27,213 bases of DNA from an uncultured Oscillospiraceae bacterium. GTDB lineage: Bacteria > Bacillota > Clostridia > Oscillospirales > Oscillospiraceae. This document shows positions 13,091 through 22,229 of the stretch, in pieces (position 1 is the stretch's first letter; every line of letters starts with the position of its first letter). The DNA lies in assembly GCA_910588625.1 (NCBI GenBank), contig CAJUQN010000029.1, forward strand, positions 1 to 27,213, written 5' to 3'. The notes below the pieces were generated by a model. That model saw only the letters and a list, made by a program, of their open reading frames with translations. It searched no databases and was not told the origin of the DNA. A program made the translations under genes and the position numbers.

Positions 13091-15505
13091 TTACTGACGC
13101 AAATTGACGGTATGACCGACATTTTTAGGTGCCTCCACCATTTTAGGGGGAATATCCACCATTTGGACAGGTAGGCCGCTCACCAGCGCCTGGGCCAAAA
13201 CCTCATCCACTTGCTTCACCGAGATAAAACTCAGCGCACTGCGCACAGTCTGGTCAATTTCCTCCAGATCCTTCTCATTGTCCGCTGGGATGACTATTGT
13301 GGTCACGCCGTTGCGCAAAGCTCCCATTGTCTTTTCGCGCAAACCACCGATGGGTAACACTCTGCCCCGGAGCGTAACCTCACCTGTCATTGCCACATCC
13401 CGCCGAACCGGAACGCCGGTCAATGCGGATACCATAGCCGTTGTGATCGCAATGCCAGCGGAGGGGCCGTCCTTTGGCACTGCGCCCTCCGGAAAATGGA
13501 CGTGAACATCCTTCGTACTATAAAAATCGGACTCCACCCCCAACTGAGCGGCCCGGCTGCGCACATAGGAAAGCGCTGCCTTCGCCGACTCCTTCATTAC
13601 GTCGCCCAAATTACCTGTAAGGACCACCTTCCCTGTTCCGGGCGCCACGTTGACCTCCACCTCCAAGATCTCGCCCCCCACAGAGGTCCAGGCAAGCCCA
13701 TTAACAACACCCACCAGTGGCTCCCGTGAGGACACATCATTCAGATAACGTCTTGGCCCAAGAAAATCTTTTAGATTAGCTTCTGTAATGTGAACTTGCT
13801 TTACACGATTATCAACGATTTTCGCTGCACTTTTCCGACATATAGTGGCCAGCTTCCGCTCTAAAAGCCGCACGCCCGACTCCTTGGTATATCCCGCGAT
13901 CAACTCCTCCAGTCCCTGGTCGCTGATCTTTAATTGGGTGCGGGTAAGCCCATGACGCTTTAGCTCCCGAGACAGCAAATGTCGCTTAGCAATCTGTACC
14001 TTCTCCTTATCTGTATAGCTGGATAGCTCAATAACTTCCATACGGTCCAATAATGGCCGGGGAATTGTATCTGTGGTGTTGGCCGTAGTGATAAACATCA
14101 CATCGGACAAGTCAAAAGGCAGCTCTAAATAGTGGTCCCGAAAAGTGCTGTTCTGTTCTCCGTCCAACACCTCCAGCAGAGCTGCTGCCGGGTCTCCACG
14201 GTGGTCACTGCCAATCTTGTCTATCTCATCCAACAGCACCAGCGGATTTGCGCTCCCCGCCTGCTTGATTCCAGCAATGATTCGCCCCGGCATAGCGCCC
14301 ACATAGGTTTTTCGGTGCCCTCGAATATCCGCCTCATCCCGAATGCCGCCCAGGGAAATACGGGCCATTTTCCGATTCAACGCCTTTGCCACACTCATGG
14401 CGATGGAAGTCTTGCCTACCCCAGGCGGGCCTACCAAGCAGATAATCTGTCCCTTCAACTCAGGAGCCAGTTGTTTAACCGCCACAAATTCCAGGATACG
14501 CTCCTTTACCTTCTCCAGTCCGTAATGATTTGCCTCCAGCACTTTGGACACTGCCGCCACATTCACCCGCTCTTTCGTCTTAACCTGCCAGGGAAGCTCC
14601 AGACAGGTATCCAGATAGGTGCGGATCACCGCTGCTTCAGAAGAGCTATAGGGCTGCTTTTCCAGGTGCCGCACCTCTTTGAGCAGCTTCTCCCCCACCT
14701 CCACTGGCAGCTTAGTCTGACTAATTCGCTGGCGGTACTCGACGATTTCGTCATCCTCCTCATTGTCTCCCAGCTCCCGCTGGATGACCCGAAGCTGTTC
14801 CCGCAGAAAGTAATCCCGCTGACTGGCGGCCACCTGCTCATGTATTTTGACGGCCAGTTCACTCTCAACCTCTAATATCTCCACTTCCCGCCCCAAAATA
14901 CGGCACAGACGGTCCAGCCGCCGGGCGGGCCGAAGCTCCTCCAGAACAGACTGCTTATCTTCAAACCGCAATGGCAGGTTTTGGGCAGCATAGTCCGCAA
15001 TATACCCTGGATCGTCGCTGGCCAGCAGCTTCAAATAGATTTCCGGGGTCACCCGGTCGGAAAGCTCAGTATACCGCTCCATCTGGCTGTAGATCTGCCG
15101 GATGGCCGCCTCCGTCCGGGGAGAATTCCCTTTTGTGGGAATCGGTTCTTCCAAGTACTCGACCTCGGCAGTGATATAGGGCTCCGTATCTACCAGACGC
15201 AATAGACGGCCCCGGCAATACCCCTCCACCATCACACGGACACTATTCTCCGGTAGACGCAGAATCTGCTTCACCTCAGCTACTGTGCCGATGGCATACA
15301 AGTCGTCCTGGTCCGGGTTTTCCACGGTCAAATCCCTTTGAGTCACCAAAAAAATTTCCCTTTTCTCTCCCATAGCTTCTTCGAGAGCTTGGATTGAAGC
15401 AGCGCGGCCCACATCAAAATGCAGCATTAACTGAGGAAACACTGTCAACCCTCTCAGTGCTAGCACCGGAATAGTCATCGGCGCAACAACCCGCTTATCT
15501 ATCAT
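13091..15505 (-). CDS. lon: ATP-dependent Lon protease (LonA type)
   Basis: Lon unfolds and degrades misfolded and regulatory proteins in the cytosol. The 804-residue protein has the N-terminal substrate domain (IPVLALRGLTVFPQ), a coiled-coil region, Walker A GPPGVGKT at about 359-366, Walker B VLLDEID, and a C-terminal Ser-Lys protease with Ser682 (KDGPSAG) and Lys725 (GGLREK). All catalytic residues are present and no membrane segment interrupts the AAA module, so this is LonA not LonB. The open frame extends to 15565, but ATG 15505 has AAAGGAG 6-7 bases upstream and gives the standard N-terminus. A terminator-like hairpin lies between clpX and lon. No heat-shock operator (CIRCE or CtsR) is visible. 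Confidence 0.98.
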   Translation of the reverse strand: MIDKRVVAPMTIPVLALRGLTVFPQLMLHFDVGRAASIQALEEAMGEKREIFLVTQRDLTVENPDQDDLYAIGTVAEVKQILRLPENSVRVMVEGYCRGRLLRLVDTEPYITAEVEYLEEPIPTKGNSPRTEAAIRQIYSQMERYTELSDRVTPEIYLKLLASDDPGYIADYAAQNLPLRFEDKQSVLEELRPARRLDRLCRILGREVEILEVESELAVKIHEQVAASQRDYFLREQLRVIQRELGDNEEDDEIVEYRQRISQTKLPVEVGEKLLKEVRHLEKQPYSSSEAAVIRTYLDTCLELPWQVKTKERVNVAAVSKVLEANHYGLEKVKERILEFVAVKQLAPELKGQIICLVGPPGVGKTSIAMSVAKALNRKMARISLGGIRDEADIRGHRKTYVGAMPGRIIAGIKQAGSANPLVLLDEIDKIGSDHRGDPAAALLEVLDGEQNSTFRDHYLELPFDLSDVMFITTANTTDTIPRPLLDRMEVIELSSYTDKEKVQIAKRHLLSRELKRHGLTRTQLKISDQGLEELIAGYTKESGVRLLERKLATICRKSAAKIVDNRVKQVHITEANLKDFLGPRRYLNDVSSREPLVGVVNGLAWTSVGGEILEVEVNVAPGTGKVVLTGNLGDVMKESAKAALSYVRSRAAQLGVESDFYSTKDVHVHFPEGAVPKDGPSAGIAITTAMVSALTGVPVRRDVAMTGEVTLRGRVLPIGGLREKTMGALRNGVTTIVIPADNEKDLEEIDQTVRSALSFISVKQVDEVLAQALVSGLPVQMVDIPPKMVEAPKNVGHTVNLRQ

Positions 15506-15527
15506 TAGGATCACTCCTTTCGTACCC

Positions 15528-15557
15528 AAAAGAGGGGCGGACCACCGCCCGCCCCTC
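15528..15557 (-). terminator. Intergenic hairpin (attenuator) between clpX and lon
   Basis: A perfect 9-bp GC-rich stem (15532-15540 with 15549-15557) with an 8-base loop is followed on the minus strand by TTTT. It ends 7 bases before the lon SD. As part of a co-directional run it probably reduces read-through into lon. Confidence 0.6.
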
Positions 15558-15571
15558 CAATACAATTTTGA

Positions 15572-16885
15572 TCAGGATGCGTTTCCTCTAGGGGAAGCTT
15601 GCCCACCCTTTTCTGCGCGCAGAGCTGCTGCCCCCAGCCTGGGCCGTGCAGGTCTGCCCTCCTGCCGCTGGATATCAGCCTCGCCCTCACTTCGAATAGC
15701 CTCCGCGGTGATGGTCACCTTAGCAATGCTCTGATCGGAGGGCGCGTCATACATCACCGGAGTCATGACCTCCTCCAGCACCGCGCGCAATCCACGGGCA
15801 CCGATCTTGCGCTCCAACGCCTTGTCGGCAGCGGCATCCAATGCTTCGGGCGTAAACTCCAACTCCACATTATCATAGTCCATTAGGCACTTGTACTGCT
15901 TCACCAGTGCATTCTTCGGCTCGGTGAGGATACGCACCAACTGTTCCCGGTCCAGCGCCTTCAGTGAAGTAATGATGGGCAAACGGCCCACCAGCTCGGG
16001 GATGATGCCGAATTTCAGCAGATCATGGGGCTGGACGTTCTTGAGCACATCCTCCTTCTCCCGCTCTGCCGAGGTTTTGACGTCGGAACCGAAGCCGATG
16101 GTCTTTTGGTCCAGCCGGCGTTCGATGATCTTATCCAGCCCATCAAAAGCACCGCCACAGATAAACAGGATATTCTTAGTGTCAATCTGCAAAAACTCCT
16201 GATGGGGATGTTTACGTCCACCCTGGGGCGGTACATTGGCCACGGTTCCCTCTAAAATCTTCAGCAGGGCCTGTTGCACTCCTTCGCCAGACACGTCACG
16301 GGTGATGGAGGTGTTTTCGCTCTTGCGGGCGATCTTATCAATTTCGTCCACATAGATGATGCCGCGTTGGGCCAGCTCGATGTCATAATCGGCAGCTTGG
16401 ACCAGGCGGAGCAGGATATTCTCCACATCGTCGCCCACATACCCCGCCTCGGTCAAGGTGGTGGCGTCGGCAATAGCAAAAGGCACCTTCAAAATGCGGG
16501 CCAGGGTCTGGGCAAAGAGGGTTTTCCCGCAACCAGTAGGGCCCACCATCAAGATGTTACTCTTTTGCAGCTCCACATTGTCCCCGCCGCCAAAATAGAT
16601 GCGCTTATAGTGGTTATACACCGCCACCGACAAAGCTACTTTGGCACTGTCCTGACCGATGATATACTCATCCAGCACCGCCACCATCTCTTGGGGCGTG
16701 GGGATGACATCGGGGATATCCGGCATCTCCGGCGCGTCATCGTGCTCGTCCCCGAGGATGCTCATGCACAGATGGACGCATTCATTGCAGATATAGGCGC
16801 CGGGACCGGCAATAATTCGTTCCACCTGCTCCTGATGCTTGCCGCAAAAAGAGCAGCGTACCGATTTGTAGTCATCTCTTGCCAT
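15572..16885 (-). CDS. clpX: ATP-dependent Clp protease ATPase subunit ClpX
   Basis: ClpX is the AAA+ unfoldase that feeds substrates to ClpP. The 437-residue protein has the N-terminal zinc-binding domain (Cys11, Cys14, Cys33, Cys36), Walker A GPTGCGKT at 115-122, the pore-loop GYVG at 148-151, Walker B IIYVDEIDKIA near 176-186 and the IGF tripeptide at 263-265 that docks on ClpP. It is about 15-20 residues longer than usual, with a C-terminal tail rich in Arg, Gly and Ala. ATG 16885 has AAGGAAG upstream. It follows clpP after a hairpin, so ClpP and ClpX are encoded together but possibly at different levels. Confidence 0.98.
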   Translation of the reverse strand: MARDDYKSVRCSFCGKHQEQVERIIAGPGAYICNECVHLCMSILGDEHDDAPEMPDIPDVIPTPQEMVAVLDEYIIGQDSAKVALSVAVYNHYKRIYFGGGDNVELQKSNILMVGPTGCGKTLFAQTLARILKVPFAIADATTLTEAGYVGDDVENILLRLVQAADYDIELAQRGIIYVDEIDKIARKSENTSITRDVSGEGVQQALLKILEGTVANVPPQGGRKHPHQEFLQIDTKNILFICGGAFDGLDKIIERRLDQKTIGFGSDVKTSAEREKEDVLKNVQPHDLLKFGIIPELVGRLPIITSLKALDREQLVRILTEPKNALVKQYKCLMDYDNVELEFTPEALDAAADKALERKIGARGLRAVLEEVMTPVMYDAPSDQSIAKVTITAEAIRSEGEADIQRQEGRPARPRLGAAALRAEKGGQASPRGNAS

Positions 16886-16914
16886 ATTTTGGTCTTCCTT
16901 TCAGGAAAAGCACC

Positions 16915-16945
16915 AAAAGAGCGGAGATGCAGCCCTCCGCTCTTT
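16915..16945 (-). terminator. Intergenic hairpin (attenuator) between clpP and clpX
   Basis: An 11-bp perfect stem (16916-16926 with 16935-16945) with an 8-base loop is followed on the minus strand by a short T-run. It lies a few bases after the clpP stop. With the hairpin before lon it makes the clpP-clpX-lon junctions alike. Confidence 0.6.
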
Positions 16946-16953
16946 GGTTTTAC

Positions 16954-17535
16954 TCAGCGATTGGTAATGATCTTGTCAACTAGGCCGTACTCTAGGGCCT
17001 CCTCAGCGGTCATAAAGTTGTCGCGCTCACAGTCGGCGGTGACCTGCTCCACGCTCTTACCACAGTTGGCGGCCAGTAAAGTATTCATCCGCTTTTTGAT
17101 GATCTCCAGACGCTTCAGGTGAAGAGCCATGTCGGTAATCTGACCCTGGGTCCCAGCAGAGGGCTGGTGAATCATGATCTCAGCGTTGGGCAGAGCAATA
17201 CGCTTGCCTTTGGCACCAGCAGACAGCAGGAATGCCCCCATAGAGGCCGCCATGCCCACGCAGATCGTGGACACATCACACTTGATGTACTGCATAGTGT
17301 CATAGATGGCCATGCCGTCAGTGATAGAGCCGCCGGGGCTATTGATATAGAGCTGGATGTCCTTGTCTGGATCCTGCCCCTCTAGGTGGAGCAGCTGGGC
17401 CACCACCAGGGACGCGGTAGTGGGGTTGACCTCTTCGCCCAGAAAAATGATACGGTCGTTGAGCAGCCGGGAGAAAATGTCATAGGACCGCTCACCGCGG
17501 CTGGTCTGCTCTACTACATATGGAACTAAACTCAT
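16954..17535 (-). CDS. clpP: ATP-dependent Clp protease proteolytic subunit ClpP
   Basis: ClpP forms the tetradecameric serine-protease chamber that works with ClpX. The 193-residue protein has the full triad: Ser98 (GMAASMG), His123 (MIHQPS) and Asp172 (RDNFM), matching the Escherichia coli mature numbering closely. The N-terminus MSLVPYVVEQTSRGERSYDI is the usual short form with little or no propeptide. ATG 17535 has AAGGAG upstream. The order tig-clpP-clpX-lon is common outside Bacillus. A TATAAT at 17589-17594 upstream is a possible extra promoter, but no good -35 is present and no CtsR operator is seen. Confidence 0.98.
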   Translation of the reverse strand: MSLVPYVVEQTSRGERSYDIFSRLLNDRIIFLGEEVNPTTASLVVAQLLHLEGQDPDKDIQLYINSPGGSITDGMAIYDTMQYIKCDVSTICVGMAASMGAFLLSAGAKGKRIALPNAEIMIHQPSAGTQGQITDMALHLKRLEIIKKRMNTLLAANCGKSVEQVTADCERDNFMTAEEALEYGLVDKIITNR

Positions 17536-17573
17536 GATGCTTCTCCTTTCAGATGGGGGAATCTACCTGACTC

Positions 17574-17609
17574 CCGCCGGCGCAGGCTATTATACCCATA
17601 CTCCGGCGG
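17574..17609 (-). promoter_or_regulatory. TATAAT inside an inverted repeat upstream of clpP
   Basis: On the minus strand a perfect TATAAT (17589-17594) lies in the loop of an inverted repeat (17574-17580 with 17603-17609, CCGCCGG type). No acceptable -35 box lies 16-18 bases upstream. It could be a weak clpP promoter or an RNA hairpin between tig and clpP. Confidence 0.3.
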
Positions 17610-17650
17610 CGGTTATTCCGTCCCTCTCTCAAAAAGGCACGGTTTTCTGT

Positions 17651-18982
17651 TTATTCCTCAGTCTTCTCCGACTCGTCCGACTTTTCCTCAGCCTTGTCCG
17701 CCTTCTTCTTGGTTGGTTTCTTCACAGCACCCTTTACCAGATCCAGCGCCTTGCGAACCATCAGATCGTGGCGGACGTCGTCGACATTGACGATGGCCTT
17801 GACTTTGTCCACCTCCATGCTGTACTGCTCAGCCAACTTACCGATCTCCTCGTCTACGTCGGCGTCAGAAATCTCAATGTTCTCTGCGGCGGCCACAGCC
17901 TCCAGGGCCAAGTCACTGCGCACAGCGCGGTCGGCGGCAGTTTTAGACTGAGCACGCATATCGTCCATTGATAGGCCCATCATCCGCAGATAGTCCTCAA
18001 AGCCGATGCCCTGACCCTGAATGCGATTGGCGTAGTCCTCCAGCATTTTGTCGGCACGGTAGTCTACCATGGCCTGGGGCACCTTGCACTCCAGCTTCTC
18101 GATCAGCGCATCAATGACAGCGGCCTCAAAGTCCCGGTCGGCCTGATCCTGTCGGCGGGCCTTCAGCTTGTCACCTAAGTCTTTCTTGAATTCGTCCAGA
18201 GTCTCAAATTCAGACACGTCCTTGGCAAATTCGTCGTCCACCTCAGGCTCCTGCTTCTCCTTCACCTCATGGCACTTGACCTTGAACACCACGGCGGCAC
18301 CGGCCAGCTCAGGGGCGTAGTTCTCGGGGAAGGTAATGTCCAAATCTTTCTCGTCGCCGGCCTTCATGCCGATGACCTGCTCCTCAAAGCCGGGGACAAA
18401 GGAGCCCGAACCCAGCTCCAAGCTATAGTTCTCGCCCTTGCCGCCCTGGAAAGGTACGCCGTCCTTGAAGCCCTCGAAATCAATGACCGCGGTGTCGCCC
18501 TTCTTGGCCTTGCGCTCTACGCTGACCAGCCGGGAGGCCCGGTCGATGTAAGGCTTCAGCTCCGCCTTGATGTCGGCGGCGGACACCTTTACGTCAGGCT
18601 TGGCCACCTGGAGGCCCTTGTAGTCCTTAATGGATGCCTCGGGCTGAACAGTGACAGTGGCCTTAAAGGTAAAGCCATCGGCGCTGACCTCCAGCACCTC
18701 CAGCTGGGGATAGGCCACGGGCCTGATGTCCGCTTCCTTTAGCGCGGCCTCATAGGCGTCGGGATAGGCCAAGGAGATGGCGTCCTCAAAGAAGATCTCA
18801 GCGCCGTACATCTTCTCCACCATCTTTCGGGGGGCCTTGCCCTTGCGGAAGCCGGGGATATTGATGCGGTTCTTCTGGCGGTTGTAAACCTTGTCGATGG
18901 CGGTCTGAAACTCAGGGGCTCCGACCTCGATCACCAGTTCAAAGGCGCTGTTTTCGTTTTTTTCATTGCTCTTAATGTTCAT
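17651..18982 (-). CDS. tig: Trigger factor
   Basis: Trigger factor is the ribosome-bound chaperone and peptidyl-prolyl isomerase that meets nascent chains. The 443-residue protein has the ribosome-docking signature GFRKGKAPRKM near residues 46-56, an FKBP-type isomerase domain starting KKGDTAVIDFEG and ending PGFEEQVIGMKAGDEKD, and a helical C-terminal chaperone domain. The end is a highly charged low-complexity tail (KKPTKKKADKAEEKSDESEK), probably disordered. The open frame extends to 18997, but ATG 18982 has GGAGGAG upstream and begins MNIKSNEKNE. It heads the protease cluster and has a plausible promoter of its own. Neighbouring clpP, clpX and lon place folding and degradation together. 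Confidence 0.97.
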   Translation of the reverse strand: MNIKSNEKNENSAFELVIEVGAPEFQTAIDKVYNRQKNRINIPGFRKGKAPRKMVEKMYGAEIFFEDAISLAYPDAYEAALKEADIRPVAYPQLEVLEVSADGFTFKATVTVQPEASIKDYKGLQVAKPDVKVSAADIKAELKPYIDRASRLVSVERKAKKGDTAVIDFEGFKDGVPFQGGKGENYSLELGSGSFVPGFEEQVIGMKAGDEKDLDITFPENYAPELAGAAVVFKVKCHEVKEKQEPEVDDEFAKDVSEFETLDEFKKDLGDKLKARRQDQADRDFEAAVIDALIEKLECKVPQAMVDYRADKMLEDYANRIQGQGIGFEDYLRMMGLSMDDMRAQSKTAADRAVRSDLALEAVAAAENIEISDADVDEEIGKLAEQYSMEVDKVKAIVNVDDVRHDLMVRKALDLVKGAVKKPTKKKADKAEEKSDESEKTEE

Positions 18983-19047
18983 GGTGTGCTCCTCCAAGCT
19001 CGGCCCGCCAAATCGCCGCAGGGCCTTCTTTCTAAATAATCCAACCT

Positions 19048-19076
19048 ATTCTATCAGATAGGCGCAAAGATTTCCA
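19048..19076 (-). promoter_or_regulatory. Promoter of tig and the protease cluster
   Basis: On the minus strand TAGAAT (19048-19053) with an extended TG is preceded at 17 bases by TGGAAA (19071-19076), a weak -35. It overlaps no coding sequence and gives a leader of about 60 bases. Confidence 0.5.
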
Positions 19077-19088
19077 CTGTTTTTTTGC

Positions 19089-19778
19089 TTAATCCAAAAT
19101 TTTTTTTGGACGGAACCCGACAAAGTCCGCGGACACCAGGTGATAATTCACGGTTCCCTGGGGTCCTTCAATGGCCAAACGGTGACTTGGCCCGTGGAGA
19201 TGACCGTAATAGCAAGCTGTCACTTGGTATTGCTCCAGCAGGTCGATGATTTCCTGACAGCGATAGCCCCGATAGAGGGGCGGATAGTGGAGAAAGCATA
19301 GCTTTTCCTTCTCTCCCGCCGCCTTCAGTGACGCCTCTAAGCGGATCAGCTCTCGCTTAAACACCTTTTCCGAGTGGGACTCGGCGTTCTCCTCAAAAAA
19401 CCACCCTCGGGTGCCGCACAGGGCAATATCCCCATAAAAAGCGCAGTTGTTGTGTAGGATGTGGAGCCGCTCGAAGCCGTTGACCTGGAAAAAGGCATTC
19501 ATCTTGGCGGCGGTGTTCCACCAGTAATCGTGGTTACCCTTTAGCAGCCACTTCTCCCCTGGCAGTTCATTGTTGAGGAAAGCAAAGTCCTCCCTCGCCT
19601 CCTCCAGACTCATGCCCCAAGACAAGTCACCGCACAACACCACCGTGTCCCCGACGGCTACGGGAGAGAACCCCTCCCGCAGCTTGTCCACATAGCCCTC
19701 CCAGCTGCCGCCGAACACGTCCATGGGCTTGTCCGCGCCCAGAGAAAGGTGGGTATCGCCCATGGCGTAGAGAGCCAT
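19089..19778 (-). CDS. Calcineurin-like metallophosphoesterase
   Basis: The 229-residue protein has the full metallophosphoesterase motif set: Asp8 and His10 (GDTH), Asp51 (CGDLSW), Asn82-His83-Asp84 (KGNHDYWW), a histidine in FLHYPP and the closing YGHLHG. These bind two metal ions and hydrolyse phosphoesters; the substrate is unknown. Spacing and the short length suggest a soluble cytoplasmic enzyme, not the YmdB or UDP-sugar hydrolase types. ATG 19778 is 11 bases after thrC, with GAGGTGAT as SD, so it is the last gene of the rbgA-to-thrC run. No clear terminator separates it from the tig promoter. Confidence 0.93.
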   Translation of the reverse strand: MALYAMGDTHLSLGADKPMDVFGGSWEGYVDKLREGFSPVAVGDTVVLCGDLSWGMSLEEAREDFAFLNNELPGEKWLLKGNHDYWWNTAAKMNAFFQVNGFERLHILHNNCAFYGDIALCGTRGWFFEENAESHSEKVFKRELIRLEASLKAAGEKEKLCFLHYPPLYRGYRCQEIIDLLEQYQVTACYYGHLHGPSHRLAIEGPQGTVNYHLVSADFVGFRPKKILD

Positions 19779-19789
19779 CTGATCACCTC

Positions 19790-21283
19790 TTACTTCAAAA
19801 AGTTCAGCACACTGCTCTTCATAGCAGCCTTGTCCACCACATTATCAAAACGGCGGCGGCACTTCTTGAGCCGCGCCAGCGGCGCGGGCATGGGCACGCC
19901 GGTGACCTCGGCGAGCTGGTCTAGAATTTCCAGCCCGGCTTTGCGCTCCTTTACTCCCAGAGCATCCAACACGCTGTCGCAGAACTTGAAGGGGCTGGCG
20001 GTGGATACGGCCACCGTCACTGTATCGTCCCCACTCTCCTCCCGATACTCCTCCAGTACATGGAACGCCACGGCGGTATGGGGATCGATGAGATAATTTC
20101 TCTCGTTCCACATCCTGCCGATCATGGCCTTGGTCTGCTGGTCGTCACAACACCCAGCGCTAAACAGCTTCTTGAGTTTGGTGCGAATCGAACTGTCCAC
20201 CCGATAGCTGCCATACTCCGCCAGCTGGGACATATACTCTCGCACCAGCTTGTCATCCCGGCCGGACAACTCGAAGATCATCCGCTCCAGATTGCTAGAG
20301 ATGAGGATGTCCATAGACGGAGAGATGGTATTATAAAAAGTGCGGTTGCGGTCATAGGTACCAGTGTTGATAAAGTCAGTGAGTACGTTATTCTGATTGG
20401 ACGCGCAGATCAGCCGCTTGATTGGGATACCCATGGCCTTGGCGTAGTACGCCGCCAAAATATTGCCAAAATTTCCAGTGGGCACGCACACATTGATTTC
20501 CTGTCCCCTGGTGATGGCCTCAGCCTTGAGCAGGTCACAATAAGCGGAAGCATAGTAAACAATCTGCGGCAGTACCCGGCCCCAGTTGATAGAGTTGGCC
20601 GAGGACAGAAAATAGCCCCGCTCCGCCAGCTCAGCTGCTAGCTCCTCATCAGAAAATAGAATCTTGACCCCAGCCTGGGCGTCGTCAAAGTTGCCCACCA
20701 CAGAGCTGACGCTCACGTTGCCACCCTCCTGGGTAACCATTTGCAACTCCTGGATTTCAGACACACCATCCTTGGGGTAGAACACCAGGATCTTGGTCTT
20801 GTCCACGTTGCGGAAGCCCTCCAGCGCGGCCTTACCCGTATCGCCGGAGGTAGCCACCAGGATACACACCGTCTTTTTCTCGTCGTTCTTATCCAGCGAT
20901 GCGGTGAGCAAATGGGGCAGCACCTGGAGCGCTATATCCTTAAAAGCGCAGGTGGGCCCATGCCATAGCTCCAAACAGTAAGTGTTATCGTCCAGCTTAC
21001 GGACCGGCGCGATGTCCTCATCAGAGAACTTCCCTCCGCCATAGGCTTCCGCAGCGTAGGCGGTAAGCTCAGACGCGGCAAAGCCCTCCAGGAAGCTGTT
21101 CATGATATACACCATCCGCTGCTGGTAGGACATATCCTTCATAGTCTCCACCGCGGACAGGGGCAGCCGAGGCAGTACTGCCGGGGTCAGCAGGCCGCCG
21201 TCGGGAGCTAAACCTTTGGCAATGGCCTGGGGTGCGCTCATGCGCAGGTCTTTATTTCTCGTGCTCAGATAATTCATGGTCAT
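19790..21283 (-). CDS. thrC: Threonine synthase
   Basis: ThrC converts O-phosphohomoserine to threonine with PLP. The 497-residue protein begins with the long-form N-terminal MNYLSTRNKDLRMSAPQAIA, then carries the PLP lysine Lys115 (CAFKDIALQ), the phosphate-binding loop ATSGDTGKAALEGF, and PTGNFGNILAAYYAKAMG. The size fits the class I, long-form enzyme. ATG 21283 overlaps the dipeptidase stop by 4 bases (ATGA); a second ATG at 21277 is an alternative and neither has a strong SD. No other threonine-pathway gene is in view, so the gene is separated from hom and thrB. I see no threonine attenuator, as expected for an internal operon gene. Confidence 0.96.
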   Translation of the reverse strand: MTMNYLSTRNKDLRMSAPQAIAKGLAPDGGLLTPAVLPRLPLSAVETMKDMSYQQRMVYIMNSFLEGFAASELTAYAAEAYGGGKFSDEDIAPVRKLDDNTYCLELWHGPTCAFKDIALQVLPHLLTASLDKNDEKKTVCILVATSGDTGKAALEGFRNVDKTKILVFYPKDGVSEIQELQMVTQEGGNVSVSSVVGNFDDAQAGVKILFSDEELAAELAERGYFLSSANSINWGRVLPQIVYYASAYCDLLKAEAITRGQEINVCVPTGNFGNILAAYYAKAMGIPIKRLICASNQNNVLTDFINTGTYDRNRTFYNTISPSMDILISSNLERMIFELSGRDDKLVREYMSQLAEYGSYRVDSSIRTKLKKLFSAGCCDDQQTKAMIGRMWNERNYLIDPHTAVAFHVLEEYREESGDDTVTVAVSTASPFKFCDSVLDALGVKERKAGLEILDQLAEVTGVPMPAPLARLKKCRRRFDNVVDKAAMKSSVLNFLK

Positions 21284-22218
21284 CTCACTACTCTCATTAA
21301 ATTGTTGTAAAACAGGTCTTGGACAACCGTTTCTTTGTATCCATGGCGTAGCAGGTGCTCGTAAAGCCGAGGCAGTCTGTCGATGGAGGGCAGGTCCGAG
21401 ATCGTGTCACAGCCGTCCCAGTCGCCGCCCAAAGCTACGTTAGCCGCTCCACCCAGCTCCAGGATATGGTCTAAATGGGCCCGGACTGCGTCCAGATCTC
21501 GGCTCCTCCCTACAAACTCGGTGTAGAAGTTGAGCCCTATCACGCCTTGATTTTTTATTATCGCATTTATTTGCCCATCCGTCAAGTTCCTTGTGTGATC
21601 CCACACAGATTTTGCATTGGAGTGGCTTGCGATGAAAGGATGCTGGGCCAACTCCGCCACGTCCCAAAAGCCCGCCTCAGACAGATGGGACACGTCCACC
21701 AACATATGTAAATCCTCCATTTTTGCCACAAATTCGCGCCCTAACGGAGACAATCCCCGCTCTGGTTCGTCACAGTTGGCACCTGACAGGGCATTTGCAT
21801 GGTTCCACGTTAAATTGATGGCAACCACGCCGTCCGCCGCAGCCTGGTCCAAGCGGGCCGGATCACAGCCCAGCAGCTCAGCCCCCTCCACCGACAGGAA
21901 CGCCGCCGCCTTTTTCTGCTTATTGGCCTGATCTGCTTCGTCTGCCGTACGGCATTGGATGATTTTGTCCGCATTAAGAACCATCTGCTCCTTGAAACAA
22001 CGCAAAAGTGCGTGATAAGCCCGCTCTACCGAATCTCCTCCTGACGGATAGCCGGTAAAACCGTCCGCAGTCCAGAGCGCGAAAAACTGGCAATATCGCC
22101 CAAACCCCGCTATTCGCTCCAGCGAGATCATCCCAGCGTTATGGTTCAGCCCTTCATAATCCCGCCAGCAACGAGAGATGGTGTCGCAGTGTGCATCAAA
22201 TACAGAGATCCGTTCCAC
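21280..22218 (-). CDS. Membrane dipeptidase family (peptidase M19) protein
   Basis: M19 enzymes are dizinc dipeptidases that cleave dipeptides, including those with a D-residue. The 312-residue protein has DAHCD near residues 8-12 (zinc ligands His10 and Asp12), LSVEGAELLG with the bridging Glu, VDVSHLSE and ASHSNAKSV for the other His ligands, and GGDWDGCD near the substrate pocket. No signal peptide is visible, so it is probably cytosolic. The open frame begins at TTG 22233, but GTG 22218 is preferred because AGGAGG lies 6-7 bases before it. The gene sits between yraN and thrC and its stop overlaps the thrC start. Its physiological substrate is not evident. Confidence 0.94.
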   Translation of the reverse strand: MERISVFDAHCDTISRCWRDYEGLNHNAGMISLERIAGFGRYCQFFALWTADGFTGYPSGGDSVERAYHALLRCFKEQMVLNADKIIQCRTADEADQANKQKKAAAFLSVEGAELLGCDPARLDQAAADGVVAINLTWNHANALSGANCDEPERGLSPLGREFVAKMEDLHMLVDVSHLSEAGFWDVAELAQHPFIASHSNAKSVWDHTRNLTDGQINAIIKNQGVIGLNFYTEFVGRSRDLDAVRAHLDHILELGGAANVALGGDWDGCDTISDLPSIDRLPRLYEHLLRHGYKETVVQDLFYNNLMRVVR

Positions 22219-22229
22219 TTGTATCCTCC

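Noticed and set aside
14132..17122. Long plus-strand open frames opposite lon and clpX (14132-14875, 16274-17122)
   Set aside because: Antisense to highly conserved genes, with no SD and no domain similarity.
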